Shown piece by piece: positions 7,573 through 17,791 of a stretch of DNA of 64,000 nucleotides; position 1 is the stretch's first letter; each line of letters opens with the position of its first letter. The notes under the pieces are model-generated. The model was not told the origin of the DNA and searched no databases. It saw only the letters and a list, made by a program, of their open reading frames with translations. The DNA lies in assembly GCF_019972135.1 (NCBI RefSeq), contig NZ_BPFI01000004.1, positions 1 through 64,000 of the forward strand. The letters run 5' to 3'. Origin of the DNA: Sulfurovum sp. TSL1. GTDB taxonomy: Bacteria > Campylobacterota > Campylobacteria > Campylobacterales > Sulfurovaceae. The position numbers and the translations under genes were made by a program.

Positions 7573-9420
7573 ATGGATATGCATATGATACAACTTACAA
7601 ACCTCTCAAAAAGCTTTGGGGGACAAACCCTTTTTAAAGATGTCAATCTCAAACTTTCACAGGGACAGAAGATCGGATTTGTCGGACGCAACGGGTCTGG
7701 TAAATCGACGCTTTTCAAGATCATCCTTGGTGAAGAGAGCTATGATTCCGGAGATGTGAGTATCCCCAAGAACTACATGATAGGCACACTTCGCCAGCAT
7801 TTGGAATTTACAGAGCCTACGGTCCGTGAAGAGTGTGCACTGGTACTTCCTGAAGATGAACAGTGGAACTTTTACAAGATAGAAAAACTGCTTTTTGGAC
7901 TGGGGTTTACGGCAGAAGATCTGGAGAAGGACCCTATGAGTTTTTCAGGGGGGTATCAGATACGTATCAACCTTGTCAAACTTTTGGCAACAGAACCGAA
8001 CATGTTACTGCTCGATGAGCCTACCAACTACCTAGACCTCCCTTCATTGCGTTGGCTGAGAAGCTTTATCAAAGAGTTTGAGGGTGAAGTGATACTCATT
8101 ACACATGACCGTGACTTCATGGACTCTGTCACGACCCATACAATGGGTATACAGCGTAAAGGTCTTCGTCTGGTGCAGGGTGACAGCTACAAGTACTACG
8201 CTACACTTGAGATGGAAGATGAAACCTATGAAAAAACGAAGGCAAATCAAGACAAAAAACGTAAAGAACTTGAAGAGTTCGTCGCACGTAATAAAGCCAG
8301 AGCCTCGACCGCTGCACTGGCACAGTCCAAGCAAAAAGAACTGGATAAAATGGATGACATGGAAGATCTGCAGAACGATGCGACCTTATCTTTTAATTTC
8401 AAATATAAAGAGACCCCCGCAAAAATTATTTTCCGTGCGGAGGATCTGGGCTTTGGGTACAACCCGGAAGAACCGCTGTTCCAAGGCATTACTTTTGCTT
8501 TGGAGAAGGGTAAACGTCTGGCGATCATCGGTAAGAACGGTAAGGGTAAGTCAACACTGCTGAACTACATCGCGGGAGAATTGCCGCTCCAACAGGGCAA
8601 GCTTGACTTTCATCCTGCCACCACATTCGCGCACTTTGGACAGACAAACATCGAAAGACTGAATGTCAAAGCAACGATCATTGAAGAGATCGCTTCGGTC
8701 CATAAAGATATAGGTATACCGGAATCACGCAGTATCGCCGGGCGTATGATGTTCTCGGGTGACCTTGCCGATAAAAAGATAGAGGTACTCTCGGGTGGAG
8801 AGCGCAGCCGCGTCATGCTCGGAAAGATCATCGCAACCCCTGCAAACCTTCTCTTCCTTGATGAACCTACCAACCACCTGGATATGCAGTCCATTGATGC
8901 GCTGGCAGATGCCATAGAGGAGTTTGAAGGCTCACTTATCATGGTGACGCACTCAGAGATGCTTTTAAGAAGGTTGGCTGACGCGCTGATCATCTTTCAT
9001 AAGGGTGGTGCAGAGTATTTTGACGGTACCTATGATGAATTTTTGGAAAAGATAGGTTGGGAAGAGGAAGAAGGGGCAGCGCCTAAAAAGAAAAAACCTA
9101 AGATCAACCATAAGGAACGCAAGAAACTGCGTAAAGCCGTGACACAGGAACGTAATGAACTGCGTAAGCCATATACCAAAGAGATCAAGCTGTGTGAAGA
9201 GAAGATTGAAACGCTTGAAACAGAGCTTGAAGCTAAAAATGCAGCACTTGAAAAAGCATCAAACTCCGGTGACAACGATGCTATTATGGAACTTTCACGT
9301 GAAGTAGGTCTGGTACAGCAGGAAGTGGATGCACTCTTCGAACGTCTCGCAATAGCTGCGGAAAAAGATGATGAGATCGTGGCTGAGTATGAGCTCAAGC
9401 TTGAGGAGATTGATGCATAA
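7573..9420 (+). CDS. ABC-F family ATPase (Uup-like)
   Basis: A soluble protein with two ABC ATPase domains and no membrane segments. Walker A motifs are GRNGSGKST near residue 39 and GKNGKGKST near residue 322; the signature LSGGERSRVM and the LDEPTNHLD Walker B follow in the second half, with FSGGYQIRI and LDEPTNYLD in the first. A charged linker lies between the domains, and the last 90 residues form a coiled coil like the C-terminal domain of Uup. ABC-F proteins act on ribosomes or, for Uup, on branched DNA; which applies here is open. Three in-frame ATGs (7573, 7579, 7585) compete and none has a clear ribosome binding site. Confidence 0.92.
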   Translation: MDMHMIQLTNLSKSFGGQTLFKDVNLKLSQGQKIGFVGRNGSGKSTLFKIILGEESYDSGDVSIPKNYMIGTLRQHLEFTEPTVREECALVLPEDEQWNFYKIEKLLFGLGFTAEDLEKDPMSFSGGYQIRINLVKLLATEPNMLLLDEPTNYLDLPSLRWLRSFIKEFEGEVILITHDRDFMDSVTTHTMGIQRKGLRLVQGDSYKYYATLEMEDETYEKTKANQDKKRKELEEFVARNKARASTAALAQSKQKELDKMDDMEDLQNDATLSFNFKYKETPAKIIFRAEDLGFGYNPEEPLFQGITFALEKGKRLAIIGKNGKGKSTLLNYIAGELPLQQGKLDFHPATTFAHFGQTNIERLNVKATIIEEIASVHKDIGIPESRSIAGRMMFSGDLADKKIEVLSGGERSRVMLGKIIATPANLLFLDEPTNHLDMQSIDALADAIEEFEGSLIMVTHSEMLLRRLADALIIFHKGGAEYFDGTYDEFLEKIGWEEEEGAAPKKKKPKINHKERKKLRKAVTQERNELRKPYTKEIKLCEEKIETLETELEAKNAALEKASNSGDNDAIMELSREVGLVQQEVDALFERLAIAAEKDDEIVAEYELKLEEIDA

Positions 9421-9459
9421 TTAATCTGCGTATCAGTTAGTTTTGCAGATTGCCTTACC

Positions 9460-9564
9460 TCTTACTTGTGGTGTTGTTTCTCTCTTCATTTTTTTAGAAA
9501 AAACGAAGCAAAAAAGCGTCGTGGCTCTCGAATCGCTTTGCTTACGAGGGCGTTCGCCACGACA
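9460..9564 (+). repeat. dispersed repeat with hairpin, copy 1
   Basis: The unit has CTTACTTGTG at its left, a TTTTTTAGAAAAAA near-palindrome in the middle (about 9490-9503) and a right-hand hairpin with perfect 8-bp arms, GTCGTGGC at 9518-9525 and GCCACGAC at 9556-9563. The loop contains AATCGCTTTGCTTACGAGGG, which is nearly shared with copy 2. Confidence 0.7.
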
Positions 9565-9645
9565 TTATTTTATTAATGCATAGACTATCGTTATGTATTG
9601 ACTATTTTTATTTAGAAATTTTATTGAATCATACATAGTGTGCTC

Positions 9646-9750
9646 TGTCACTGTGAACACCCTTGAAAGCGAAGCGATTTGAGAACAGTGACGACTTTTG
9701 TTTACTTTTCTAGAAAAGTAAGGAGAGAGGCAATTTCACAAGTAAGATGT
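9646..9750 (-). repeat. dispersed repeat with hairpin, copy 2
   Basis: Read on the minus strand this matches copy 1 in order: CTTACTTGTG, CTCTC, TTTTCTAGAAAA, then a hairpin. Its arms, GTCACTGT at 9647-9654 and ACAGTGAC at 9685-9692, differ from those of copy 1 but are again perfectly complementary. The loop is close to that of copy 1. Confidence 0.7.
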
Positions 9751-9794
9751 TGAGGTAGTATGTGAGATGCAGGCAATAAATCCCCCAAGAGTTT

Positions 9795-10148
9795 TTACAA
9801 ACTTTTGTGCGGGTCTTCGTGGCTGTGATCCCAGGTGAGTTTTCCTCCGCCTAACAGGTGGAAATGTAAGTGGTAGATCTCTTGTCCTCCGTCTGGACCG
9901 TTATTGGTGATGAGTCTGTAACCTGATTTATCAATACCGACTTTATTCGCTACTTCCTGTGCAAAACGGGTGAGTCCTGCCATGGTCTCGGGTGTTACAT
10001 CCTGAAAAGAATCTACATGTGTTTTAGGAATGATGAGAATATGGATAGGTGCCTTAGGATAGAGGTCATGAAATGCTAAAAAATGTTCACTCTCATGGAC
10101 AGTGTTATTGGGGATTTCTTTGTTTACGATTTTGCAGAATATGCACAT
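9795..10148 (-). CDS. HIT family nucleotide hydrolase (HinT-like)
   Basis: Histidine-triad proteins hydrolyse purine nucleoside phosphoramidates and AMP-lysine type adducts. The 117-residue length is that of the HinT branch. The triad HLHFHLLGG is near the C terminus, and CIFCKI at the start carries a Cys pair that binds zinc in many members. The ILIIPKTHV and FHDLYPKAPIH segments are family typical. It is divergent from pheS; in Helicobacter a HIT gene also sits beside pheS, which supports the assignment. Confidence 0.93.
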   Translation of the reverse strand: MCIFCKIVNKEIPNNTVHESEHFLAFHDLYPKAPIHILIIPKTHVDSFQDVTPETMAGLTRFAQEVANKVGIDKSGYRLITNNGPDGGQEIYHLHFHLLGGGKLTWDHSHEDPHKSL

Positions 10149-10351
10149 GTCGTGATCCTTTGATCGGTTGATTTAGTTTCTTTTTGTTTTATCATATCAA
10201 CTTGTGTATACGCATGTCAAGCACGAATATGACGGTGGTATGATCAAGTTTAATATAGGCAAAGTATAGCACAGATAAGTAGTAATAAATCCCATTGTTA
10301 GTAATTTTTAGATAAAATCACAACAATACACAGAAGTCATATAGAGGTTAA

Positions 10352-11344
10352 ATGGAAAATTTAGAAGAGAAGATCATTCAGGCCGATTCGCTTGAAGCAT
10401 TGGAAAAAGTACGTGTTGAGCTTTTTGGGAAGAAGGGTGTTTTGGCAGCAGAGTTTGCCAAGATGAAAGATGTACCCGGTCCGGAGAAAAAAGCATTTGC
10501 AGAGGGGTTGAACAAAAACAAAGCCGCACTGCAAGCAAGTTTTGATGCACGTTACGCAGGGCTGAAATCTGAAGAGATAGAAAAAGTACTGAAAAGTGAA
10601 GCGATAGATGTTTCACTCTATGGTACATTGGCTCAAAAAGGTGCACTCCATCCGGTGATGGAGACGATGGACAAGATCATTGACTATTTTGTGGCATTGA
10701 ACTTTGCTGTGGAGAGCGGTCCTATGGTTGAGGATGATTTCCATAACTTTGAAGCACTGAATTTGCCAAAATACCACCCTGCCCGTGACATGCAGGATAC
10801 ATTCTATTTTAAGGATGGCGGACTTTTGCGTACCCATACCTCTCCTGTGCAGATACGTACGATGATGGAGACCAAACCACCTATTCGTATGATCGCACCG
10901 GGGTCAGTCTTCAGACGTGATTATGACCTGACACATACACCTATGTTCCATCAGGTTGAGGGGCTTGTCGTAGATGATAAAGGCAAAGTGAGTTTCGCAA
11001 ACCTCAAGTCTATATTGACAGATTTCCTACAGTATATGTTCGGGGATGTTGACGTGCGTTTCAGACCTAGTTTCTTTCCGTTCACCGAACCGTCTGCCGA
11101 AGTGGACATCTCTTGTATCTTCTGTGAGGGTGAAGGATGCAGGGTCTGTTCACATACGGGGTGGCTCGAAGTACTTGGATGCGGGATCGTTGACCCGAAT
11201 GTCTTTAAGGCAGTGGGATACGAAGATGTGAGTGGTTACGCCTTTGGTTTGGGGGTAGAGCGTTTTGCCATGCTTATGCATAAAATACCTGACCTGAGAT
11301 CTTTATTTGAAGGTGATATTCGTTTGTTGGAGCAGTTTAGATGA
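10352..11344 (+). CDS. pheS: phenylalanine-tRNA ligase alpha subunit
   Basis: Catalytic subunit of the alpha2-beta2 enzyme that charges tRNA-Phe. The 330 residues have an N-terminal coiled coil (about 1-85) that binds tRNA, then the class II core: motif 2 at [20 protein letters not shown] and motif 3 at [11 protein letters not shown] near the end. [10 protein letters not shown] is the usual segment before motif 3. AGAGG lies 4 bases before the ATG, and GATAAAATC about 40 bases upstream may be a -10 box. Its stop overlaps the pheT start by 4 bases, so the two subunits are translationally coupled. Confidence 0.97.
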   Translation: MENLEEKIIQADSLEALEKVRVELFGKKGVLAAEFAKMKDVPGPEKKAFAEGLNKNKAALQASFDARYAGLKSEEIEKVLKSEAIDVSLYGTLAQKGALHPVMETMDKIIDYFVALNFAVESGPMVEDDFHNFEALNLPKYHPARDMQDTFYFKDGGLLRTHTSPVQIRTMMETKPPIRMIAPGSVFRRDYDLTHTPMFHQVEGLVVDDKGKVSFANLKSILTDFLQYMFGDVDVRFRPSFFPFTEPSAEVDISCIFCEGEGCRVCSHTGWLEVLGCGIVDPNVFKAVGYEDVSGYAFGLGVERFAMLMHKIPDLRSLFEGDIRLLEQFR

Positions 11345-13674
11345 TAGTAACAAGAAGTTGGTTAAGTGAATTTATAGACCTTAGCGGTGTCTCTAATGAA
11401 AAGCTTTATGAAACGTTTAATGCTATAGGACTTGAAGTTGACAGTCTCACACAGATAGAGGTAGCGGAAAAAGTGGTGATAGGAAAGATCCTTTCTTGTG
11501 AAAAACATCCTGATGCTGATAAGCTCAATGTCTGTAAGATCAATGTGGGAAGCGGCACAAGACAGATCGTCTGTGGGGCTGCCAATGTGGTGGATGCGGA
11601 GTATGTGGCAGTAGCGACCATAGGTGCTGTGCTGCCTGGCGACTTTACCATCAAACATGCGAAGCTTCGTGGTGTTGAGAGTGAAGGAATGGTATGTGCC
11701 TCTTCGGAACTTGGATTACCTGATACAGGCAAAGGGATCATGATACTCGATGAAAGTATCGGTGAACTTGAAGTGGGTAAAGAGTTACGTTCTTATGAAA
11801 CGATTGCAGATACGATCATTGAGCTTGAACTCACAGCCAACAGGGGTGACTGTCTGAGCATCTATGGTGTGGCAAGAGACTTGAGCACAGCACTTGACAT
11901 TGAACTGAAACCTTTCGAGTACAAACAGGAAGAGAAGATCAAACTCGGTATCGCCAGAGAAGCAGAGCTTCACCATACAGGTGAAATGGATGCAGATCTG
12001 CATTACAAACTTGCAACGATAGAGCAGATATCCAATAGTTTTCTTGTACAGTTACGCCTGGCTATGGTAGGTATAGAAGCGGAAGGAAAACTTGCAAGTA
12101 TGCTGGCGTATGCAACACACACAACAGGGGTAGTGTTACGTGCATATAACAGTAAAATGTTCCGTAATGATGAAAATAAGATCTCTGTACAGACGGTAGG
12201 AAAAGCAAAAGGGATCATCGAGATCACCGGAAAGGAGAAAGTACTTTCTGTTGTGGGTGTGCAACAAGAAGCAGAGTGTATAGCCAATGATCAGACGAAA
12301 GAGCTTTTGATCGAAGCCAGCTATATCAATCCTGATACTTTGGTTGAGGCGGTTGCAGCCACTTCTTTAAAAACGGATGAGCTTTATTATAAGACATCCA
12401 GGGGTTCCAATCCTGATCTTCAATTCGGGTTATCGTTCCTGGCTTCTATGATGGACAATTATACGGATATCTCCTGTTATGAAGGTTCACTGATCGTAAG
12501 TGCTGAAAAAGAACATGAAACCGTTATCGTAGATGCAAAAGAGATCTCTGCTATCATCGGTATGGATATTGAAATAGGAAGGATCGTAACGAAACTTCAA
12601 AAACTTGGATTTGAGATCAATTCTATGGGGCATGATCTTATCGCAGCAGTGGTACCGCCTTTTAGACATGATATCAAACATTTACAAGATATTGCAGAAG
12701 AGATCGTGCGTATTATCGGTATCAATAACATAGAAGCCAAACCTTTTGTGTTTGCTGAGAAACCGCGTCTTAACGCGACAACCGATAGATATAAGACAAA
12801 AAAAGCGTTCAAGAATCGTGCAGTAGGTGTCTCATTCTATGAGAATGTATCATATGTCTTTTCTGAAAGAGCACTTTTGGAAAAATATGGTTTTTCTACG
12901 CTTGATGAAGCATTGGAACTGGCAAATCCTATCGCAGAAGAGCTCAATACATTGAGATCTACGATACTGGTCAATTTGCTCAATGCAGCGAAGCGTAATG
13001 TGAGTTACAGTAAAAAATCGATCCCTCTGTTTGAGATAGGTGCAGTGTTTGGAAGCCAAAGAGAACAGAAAGAAGTGATCTCATTTGTGTTCTCCGGACA
13101 GGTTGAAGGTGAAAATGTAAGAAATGCGGGTAAACCGCAGATGATCGACTTTGCCACTTTTACACAAAAAGTGGGCGCAGTTGTCGGTGCCTTTGAACTG
13201 GTACCCTGTACGTATGAAAATGGGCTTATCCATCCCTATCAATCTGCCAATATTGTTGTAGATGGTAAAGTGTGCGGATTTATTTCAAAGCTGCACCCGA
13301 CGGTGCAGGAAAGTTTTGATCTCCCTGTGACATTTATCGCTGAACTTGATTTTGATGTGTTTTTACCGACACATATCAATGCGACACCTGTCTCCAAGTT
13401 CCAAGGTGTCTATAAAGACCTCTCTGTAGTGATCGATAAATCTTTGAATTACTATGAAGTGGCTAAAGTACTCAATGCACTGGAACTTCCAATGCTTAAA
13501 GATACCTATCCTGTAGATATCTATGAGGATGAAAAATTGGGTGATAAGAAAAGTCTTACGGTACGTTTCTTCATCCAATCTATGGAAAAAACACTTGAAG
13601 AGAGTGATATAGAAGCAGTGATGGGTCAGGTCATGGCTGCACTTGAAACTGAATGTAAAGCAGAATTGAGATAA
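11341..13674 (+). CDS. pheT: phenylalanine-tRNA ligase beta subunit
   Basis: Structural and editing subunit. Domains in order are the EMAP-like tRNA-binding domain (about residues 40-150, with [24 protein letters not shown] sequence and CGAANV), the B3/4 editing domain (about 210-380), the B5 domain (about 395-465, with the [15 protein letters not shown] helix), the catalytic-core-like domain, and a C-terminal FDX-ACB anticodon-binding domain ([15 protein letters not shown] to the end). At 777 residues it is full length. It overlaps pheS by 4 bases and stops 2 bases before ispH. Confidence 0.97.
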   Translation: MIVTRSWLSEFIDLSGVSNEKLYETFNAIGLEVDSLTQIEVAEKVVIGKILSCEKHPDADKLNVCKINVGSGTRQIVCGAANVVDAEYVAVATIGAVLPGDFTIKHAKLRGVESEGMVCASSELGLPDTGKGIMILDESIGELEVGKELRSYETIADTIIELELTANRGDCLSIYGVARDLSTALDIELKPFEYKQEEKIKLGIAREAELHHTGEMDADLHYKLATIEQISNSFLVQLRLAMVGIEAEGKLASMLAYATHTTGVVLRAYNSKMFRNDENKISVQTVGKAKGIIEITGKEKVLSVVGVQQEAECIANDQTKELLIEASYINPDTLVEAVAATSLKTDELYYKTSRGSNPDLQFGLSFLASMMDNYTDISCYEGSLIVSAEKEHETVIVDAKEISAIIGMDIEIGRIVTKLQKLGFEINSMGHDLIAAVVPPFRHDIKHLQDIAEEIVRIIGINNIEAKPFVFAEKPRLNATTDRYKTKKAFKNRAVGVSFYENVSYVFSERALLEKYGFSTLDEALELANPIAEELNTLRSTILVNLLNAAKRNVSYSKKSIPLFEIGAVFGSQREQKEVISFVFSGQVEGENVRNAGKPQMIDFATFTQKVGAVVGAFELVPCTYENGLIHPYQSANIVVDGKVCGFISKLHPTVQESFDLPVTFIAELDFDVFLPTHINATPVSKFQGVYKDLSVVIDKSLNYYEVAKVLNALELPMLKDTYPVDIYEDEKLGDKKSLTVRFFIQSMEKTLEESDIEAVMGQVMAALETECKAELR

Positions 13675-13676
13675 AG

Positions 13677-14528
13677 ATGAAAATACAATTAGCTTCAAGT
13701 TATGGATTTTGTTTTGGTGTGAAAAGGGCTATTGAGATAGCGGAAGAACACCGAGGTTCTGTCACATATGGTCCTCTGATCCATAACAAAGATGAGATCA
13801 ACAGGCTCAAAGAAGGGTTCAACATCGGCCTTGCTGAACGTCTTGAAGATATAGAGACGAACGGTGCAGTGGTGATCCGTACACATGGGATCCCAAAAAA
13901 TGAACTGGCTGTCTTGAAAAGTCAGGACCATAAAGTGATAGATGCGACCTGCCCTTATGTCACAACTCCGCAAAATATTGTGCAAAAGATGAGTGTTGAG
14001 GGGTATAGCATCGTGATATTCGGTGACAAGGACCATCCGGAGATCAAAGGTGTTGTGAGTTATGCGGAAGATCCGGAGGATGCGTTTATCGTGCTTGAAC
14101 CGGAAGAGCTGGAAGCACTTCCTCTTAAAGGGAAGGTTGCCGTCGTTTCCCAAACCACAAAAAAACCTGAAGATTTTGCCAAGATCGTAACAGCCCTGAT
14201 GGCAACACGTAAAGAGGTCAGGGTATTCAATACGATCTGTACTGCAACCTTTGAAAACCAGGATGCAGCAGCAGAACTGGCTAAAAAGGCTGATGTCATG
14301 ATCGTCATTGGAGGAAAACACTCTTCCAATACCAAACAGCTGCATAGTATCTGTGAGCGTGATTGTAAAGAGAGTTACCTTATAGAGAATGAGCAAGAGC
14401 TGGAAGCCGGCTGGTTTGACGGTAAAGCGCTTTGCGGTATCTCTGCAGGTGCTTCTACCCCTGACTGGATCGTACAGAATGTGATCAACAAGATCCAGAA
14501 AATGAAAAAGGTAGATGAGGTTATATGA
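13677..14528 (+). CDS. ispH: 4-hydroxy-3-methylbut-2-enyl diphosphate reductase
   Basis: The last enzyme of the MEP isoprenoid pathway, an iron-sulfur protein that makes IPP and DMAPP. Conserved cluster cysteines lie in [10 protein letters not shown] near residue 12, DATCPYV near residue 96 and [11 protein letters not shown] near residue 188. The THGIPK motif and the SSNTKQL segment bind substrate phosphate. The 283-residue length is normal. It sits between pheT (2-base gap) and aroA (4-base overlap), the same order known from Helicobacter. Confidence 0.96.
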   Translation: MKIQLASSYGFCFGVKRAIEIAEEHRGSVTYGPLIHNKDEINRLKEGFNIGLAERLEDIETNGAVVIRTHGIPKNELAVLKSQDHKVIDATCPYVTTPQNIVQKMSVEGYSIVIFGDKDHPEIKGVVSYAEDPEDAFIVLEPEELEALPLKGKVAVVSQTTKKPEDFAKIVTALMATRKEVRVFNTICTATFENQDAAAELAKKADVMIVIGGKHSSNTKQLHSICERDCKESYLIENEQELEAGWFDGKALCGISAGASTPDWIVQNVINKIQKMKKVDEVI

Positions 14529-15805
14529 ACACATTAACACTCAAGCCTATTTCCAAAATAGAGGGAGAGATCAATCTTCCGGGATCTAAAAGTCTTTCAA
14601 ACAGGGCTTTACTGCTTGCAGCCTTGGCAGAGGGAACCACCAGGATCACCAATCTGTTAGAGAGTGACGATACAAGACATATGCTCAATGCCCTGAAGCA
14701 GCTTGGCATTCAGTATACCCTCTCTGACGACAAAACAGAATGCACCGTGACCGGTAATGCAGGGGCGATACACAGTACTACCCTGCAGGAACTCTTCCTG
14801 GGGAATGCAGGTACCGCTATGCGTCCGCTCTGTGCGGCATTGTGTCTGGGGTCAGGTTCATATCTGCTTACAGGCGAACCTCGAATGAAAGAGCGACCTA
14901 TAGGGCATTTGGTAGATGCTTTAAGAGAGGCAGGTGCAACGATCAGCTACCAGGAGAATGAAGGGTATCCGCCGCTTTTGATAGAAGCGCATGGTCTCTC
15001 TGGGGGTGATGTGAAGATCGATGGCGCTATCTCAAGTCAGTTCTTAACGGCATTGCTGCTTGCGGCACCTCTTGCAAAAGAGGATATGACCATTTCTATT
15101 ATCGGGGAGCTTGTCTCCAAACCTTATATCGATATTACACTGCATATTATGAAAACGTTCGGTGTAGAGGTAGAGAATGACAAGTATCAAACCTTTAAGG
15201 TCAAAGGCGGACAAACCTATAAAGCGGTAGAAACTTTCATGGTAGAGGGAGATGCTTCTTCTGCTTCTTATTTTTTAGCGGCTGCTGCGATCAAAGGCGG
15301 TACCGTAAAAGTGACTGGTATAGGAAAAAAGAGTATCCAGGGGGATGTACAATTCGTTGATGTACTTGAAAAAATGGGTGCGATCGTAGAGTGGGGTGAT
15401 GATTTTGTAGCGGTAAGCAGGGGTGAACTGCATCCCATAGATATGGATTTCAACCATATTCCTGATGCCGCAATGACCATAGCTACCACAGCACTTTTTG
15501 CAGAAGGTACTACGACACTGAGAAATATCTATAACTGGCGTGTAAAAGAGACAGACAGGCTCTTTGCCATGGCAACGGAACTGCGCAAGGTCGGAGCAGA
15601 AGTAGAAGAGGGTGAAGACTACTTGAAGATCACTCCGCCTAAACAACTTAAACATGCCGCGATTGATACGTATGACGACCATAGAATGGCCATGTGTTTT
15701 TCTCTTTTGGCACTCGATCCGGTCTCTGTAACGATCAACGAACCTGAATGTACTGCCAAAACTTTCCCTACTTATTTTAAAGTATTAGAGAGTATTTCTT
15801 CTTAA
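14525..15805 (+). CDS. aroA: 3-phosphoshikimate 1-carboxyvinyltransferase (EPSP synthase)
   Basis: Transfers the enolpyruvyl group of PEP to shikimate 3-phosphate in aromatic amino acid synthesis. Landmarks are [10 protein letters not shown] near residue 20, which binds substrate phosphate, [11 protein letters not shown] near residue 95, and [11 protein letters not shown] near the C terminus. The two-domain length of 426 residues is normal. It overlaps ispH by 4 bases (ATGA), so it belongs to the pheS operon. A 168-base gap then separates it from rpsA. Confidence 0.96.
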   Translation: MNTLTLKPISKIEGEINLPGSKSLSNRALLLAALAEGTTRITNLLESDDTRHMLNALKQLGIQYTLSDDKTECTVTGNAGAIHSTTLQELFLGNAGTAMRPLCAALCLGSGSYLLTGEPRMKERPIGHLVDALREAGATISYQENEGYPPLLIEAHGLSGGDVKIDGAISSQFLTALLLAAPLAKEDMTISIIGELVSKPYIDITLHIMKTFGVEVENDKYQTFKVKGGQTYKAVETFMVEGDASSASYFLAAAAIKGGTVKVTGIGKKSIQGDVQFVDVLEKMGAIVEWGDDFVAVSRGELHPIDMDFNHIPDAAMTIATTALFAEGTTTLRNIYNWRVKETDRLFAMATELRKVGAEVEEGEDYLKITPPKQLKHAAIDTYDDHRMAMCFSLLALDPVSVTINEPECTAKTFPTYFKVLESISS

Positions 15806-15855
15806 AAAAACCTGCAAAAAACAGTAGTACAGACATCCCTAAGTAGCAAGGAATG

Positions 15856-15870
15856 TAGGCAAAGAGCCTA
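15856..15870. other. small hairpin after aroA
   Basis: TAGGC (15856-15860) pairs with GCCTA (15866-15870) around AAAGA. There is no T-run, so it is only a weak candidate for a terminator between aroA and rpsA. A possible rpsA -10, TAGTATAAT, lies at about 15935-15943. Confidence 0.3.
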
Positions 15871-15973
15871 TATTCGCCTGCTATGGATACAGGGTGTGAC
15901 ACTTTCCCCTATAAGCCATATTTATGGTTAAAATAGTATAATAACGCAAAATTAGGCACACATAAGGATAGGT

Positions 15974-17626
15974 ATGAAGTTCGAAGATATCGAAATAGAA
16001 GATGTAGATTTTGAGGCGATGCTTGAGGAATCGTTTAAAAAATCAGAGTCAAAAAGTGATTTGGTTACAGGTACAGTTGTTAAAATAGATGAAAAAGATA
16101 ATATATCGGTCATCGACATTGGTGGTGGTAGAGATGCAACACTTTCACTTGATGAGCTAAGAGATGAAGAGGGTAACATCACGTTTAAGGTAGGTGATAC
16201 AATCGACGTTGTGAACCTTGGAAGAGGTCGTATTTCTCATAAAGCTGCATTAAGCAGAGTGGCATTGAATGAATTTATCGCTGAGTATGATGAAGACCAA
16301 GAGTATATCATCGAAGGTGTTATCACGAAAACAAACAAAGGTGGTTATGTTGTGGACTGTGACGGTCTGGAATTCTTCATGCCACGTACACTCTCTTACC
16401 TTTCTTCAAAAGTGGATCCTACAGGTAAAAAAGTAAAAGCGGTTATCGTAAAAGTAGATAAAGATAAAGGTTCAGTGGTTGTTTCCAGAAAAGAACTGAT
16501 CGAACGTGACAAAGCAAAAACTGATGAGATCGTTGCTGAACTTCTTGAGAAAAAAGAACCGGTAGTCGGTACGATCAAGAAGATCACTTCTTACGGTATG
16601 TTCGTAGATGTTGGCGGTATTGATGGTCTTGTCCACTACTCTCAGATCTCTCACAAAGGGCCGGTGAACCCATCTAAGTATTTCTCTGAAGGTGATCAGG
16701 TAAATGTGATCGCTTTAGATTATGACAAAAAGAAAAGACACCTTTCATTGTCTATTAAAGATGCAAACCCTGATCCTTGGGCAGATATTGATTCAATTAT
16801 CGGTGTGGGTGATACAGTGACTGCTACAGTTTCCAACATTGAACCTTATGGTGTATTTGTTGACCTCGGTGAAGATCTTGAAGCATTCCTTCATGTATCT
16901 GAGATCTCTTGGGATAAAAATGTGAAACACCCGAAAGATTACCTTGAACTTAATTCAGAGATCAATGTTGAAGTGATCGAAATCGACAAAGAGGGTAGAA
17001 GATTAAGAGTGAGCCTTAAAAATCTTCTTCCTAAACCTATGGACGCATTTACAGCTGAACATAAAGTAGGTGATGTAGTCACCGGTACAGTCACATCGAT
17101 CACTGATTTCGGTGCATTTGTAAAAGTAGGTACAGTGGAAGGTCTTCTTCACAATCAAGAGATATCTTGGGACAAAGCTAAGAATGCAAAATCTGAACTC
17201 AAAGTGGGTGATGAAGTTGAAGTGAAGATCATCAAAATTGACAGAGATGCAGGTAAGATCTCATTGAGTAAAAAAGCACTCGAAGATTCACCGGTAAAAG
17301 CATTTGCACAAACGCATAAAAATGGTTCTATCGTAACAGGAACTGTCAAAGATAAAAAAGATTTCGGTGTGTTTATTTCACTTGAAGACAACATCGATGC
17401 ACTTATCAGAACAGAAGATCTTCATCCGCTTAAATTTGACGAGGTCGAAAAAGGTCAGGAGATCAAAGGTGTGATCAGCTTTATCGATCCTGACAACGAC
17501 AGAATCAGAGTTTCTGTAAAAAGACTTGAGCGCCAGGAAGAGAGAGATGCAATGGAGCAGCTTAATCTCGAGCAAGATGACAGCATGACCCTTGGTGATG
17601 CATTTGGTGATAAGTTTAAAAAATAA
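15974..17626 (+). CDS. rpsA: 30S ribosomal protein S1
   Basis: S1 brings mRNA to the 30S subunit. The 550 residues form six S1/OB repeats; the later ones show the typical GxVxxITxYGxFVxxG pattern, for example TSYGMFVDVGGIDGLVH, EPYGVFVDLGEDLEAFLHVS and TDFGAFVKVGTVEGLLH, and end in a (K/R)xSLSxK element. The protein is acidic near the N terminus. In Helicobacter and relatives rpsA also follows ispH/aroA, so both position and sequence agree. The ATG lies behind AAGGATAGGT. Confidence 0.96.
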   Translation: MKFEDIEIEDVDFEAMLEESFKKSESKSDLVTGTVVKIDEKDNISVIDIGGGRDATLSLDELRDEEGNITFKVGDTIDVVNLGRGRISHKAALSRVALNEFIAEYDEDQEYIIEGVITKTNKGGYVVDCDGLEFFMPRTLSYLSSKVDPTGKKVKAVIVKVDKDKGSVVVSRKELIERDKAKTDEIVAELLEKKEPVVGTIKKITSYGMFVDVGGIDGLVHYSQISHKGPVNPSKYFSEGDQVNVIALDYDKKKRHLSLSIKDANPDPWADIDSIIGVGDTVTATVSNIEPYGVFVDLGEDLEAFLHVSEISWDKNVKHPKDYLELNSEINVEVIEIDKEGRRLRVSLKNLLPKPMDAFTAEHKVGDVVTGTVTSITDFGAFVKVGTVEGLLHNQEISWDKAKNAKSELKVGDEVEVKIIKIDRDAGKISLSKKALEDSPVKAFAQTHKNGSIVTGTVKDKKDFGVFISLEDNIDALIRTEDLHPLKFDEVEKGQEIKGVISFIDPDNDRIRVSVKRLERQEERDAMEQLNLEQDDSMTLGDAFGDKFKK

Positions 17627-17660
17627 TTCTAAAATAAAGTTTTAAATTCTCAAAATAAGG

Positions 17661-17680
17661 GATGTGTACTTGAACACATC
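17661..17680 (+). terminator. hairpin after rpsA
   Basis: GATGTGT pairs with ACACATC around the loop ACTTGA, followed by TCCTTCATTTT. The stem is perfect but the T-run is interrupted, so termination is plausible rather than certain. Confidence 0.55.
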
Positions 17681-17791
17681 TCCTTCATTTTGATTCCTAA
17701 TATTGAGTTGCCTTCAGTAGGTGGTTCATACGATTCATCGTATCCTCCCGTACTTTATGGTGCTTAAATTTCACAAAATAAAGGTTATAAG

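Larger units (their letters stand above)
9421..9794. other. intergenic region made of facing repeats
   Basis: This 374-base gap has no gene. It contains two copies of a roughly 105-base repeat in opposite orientation (9460-9564 and 9646-9750), listed below, separated by about 80 AT-rich bases. Confidence 0.7.
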
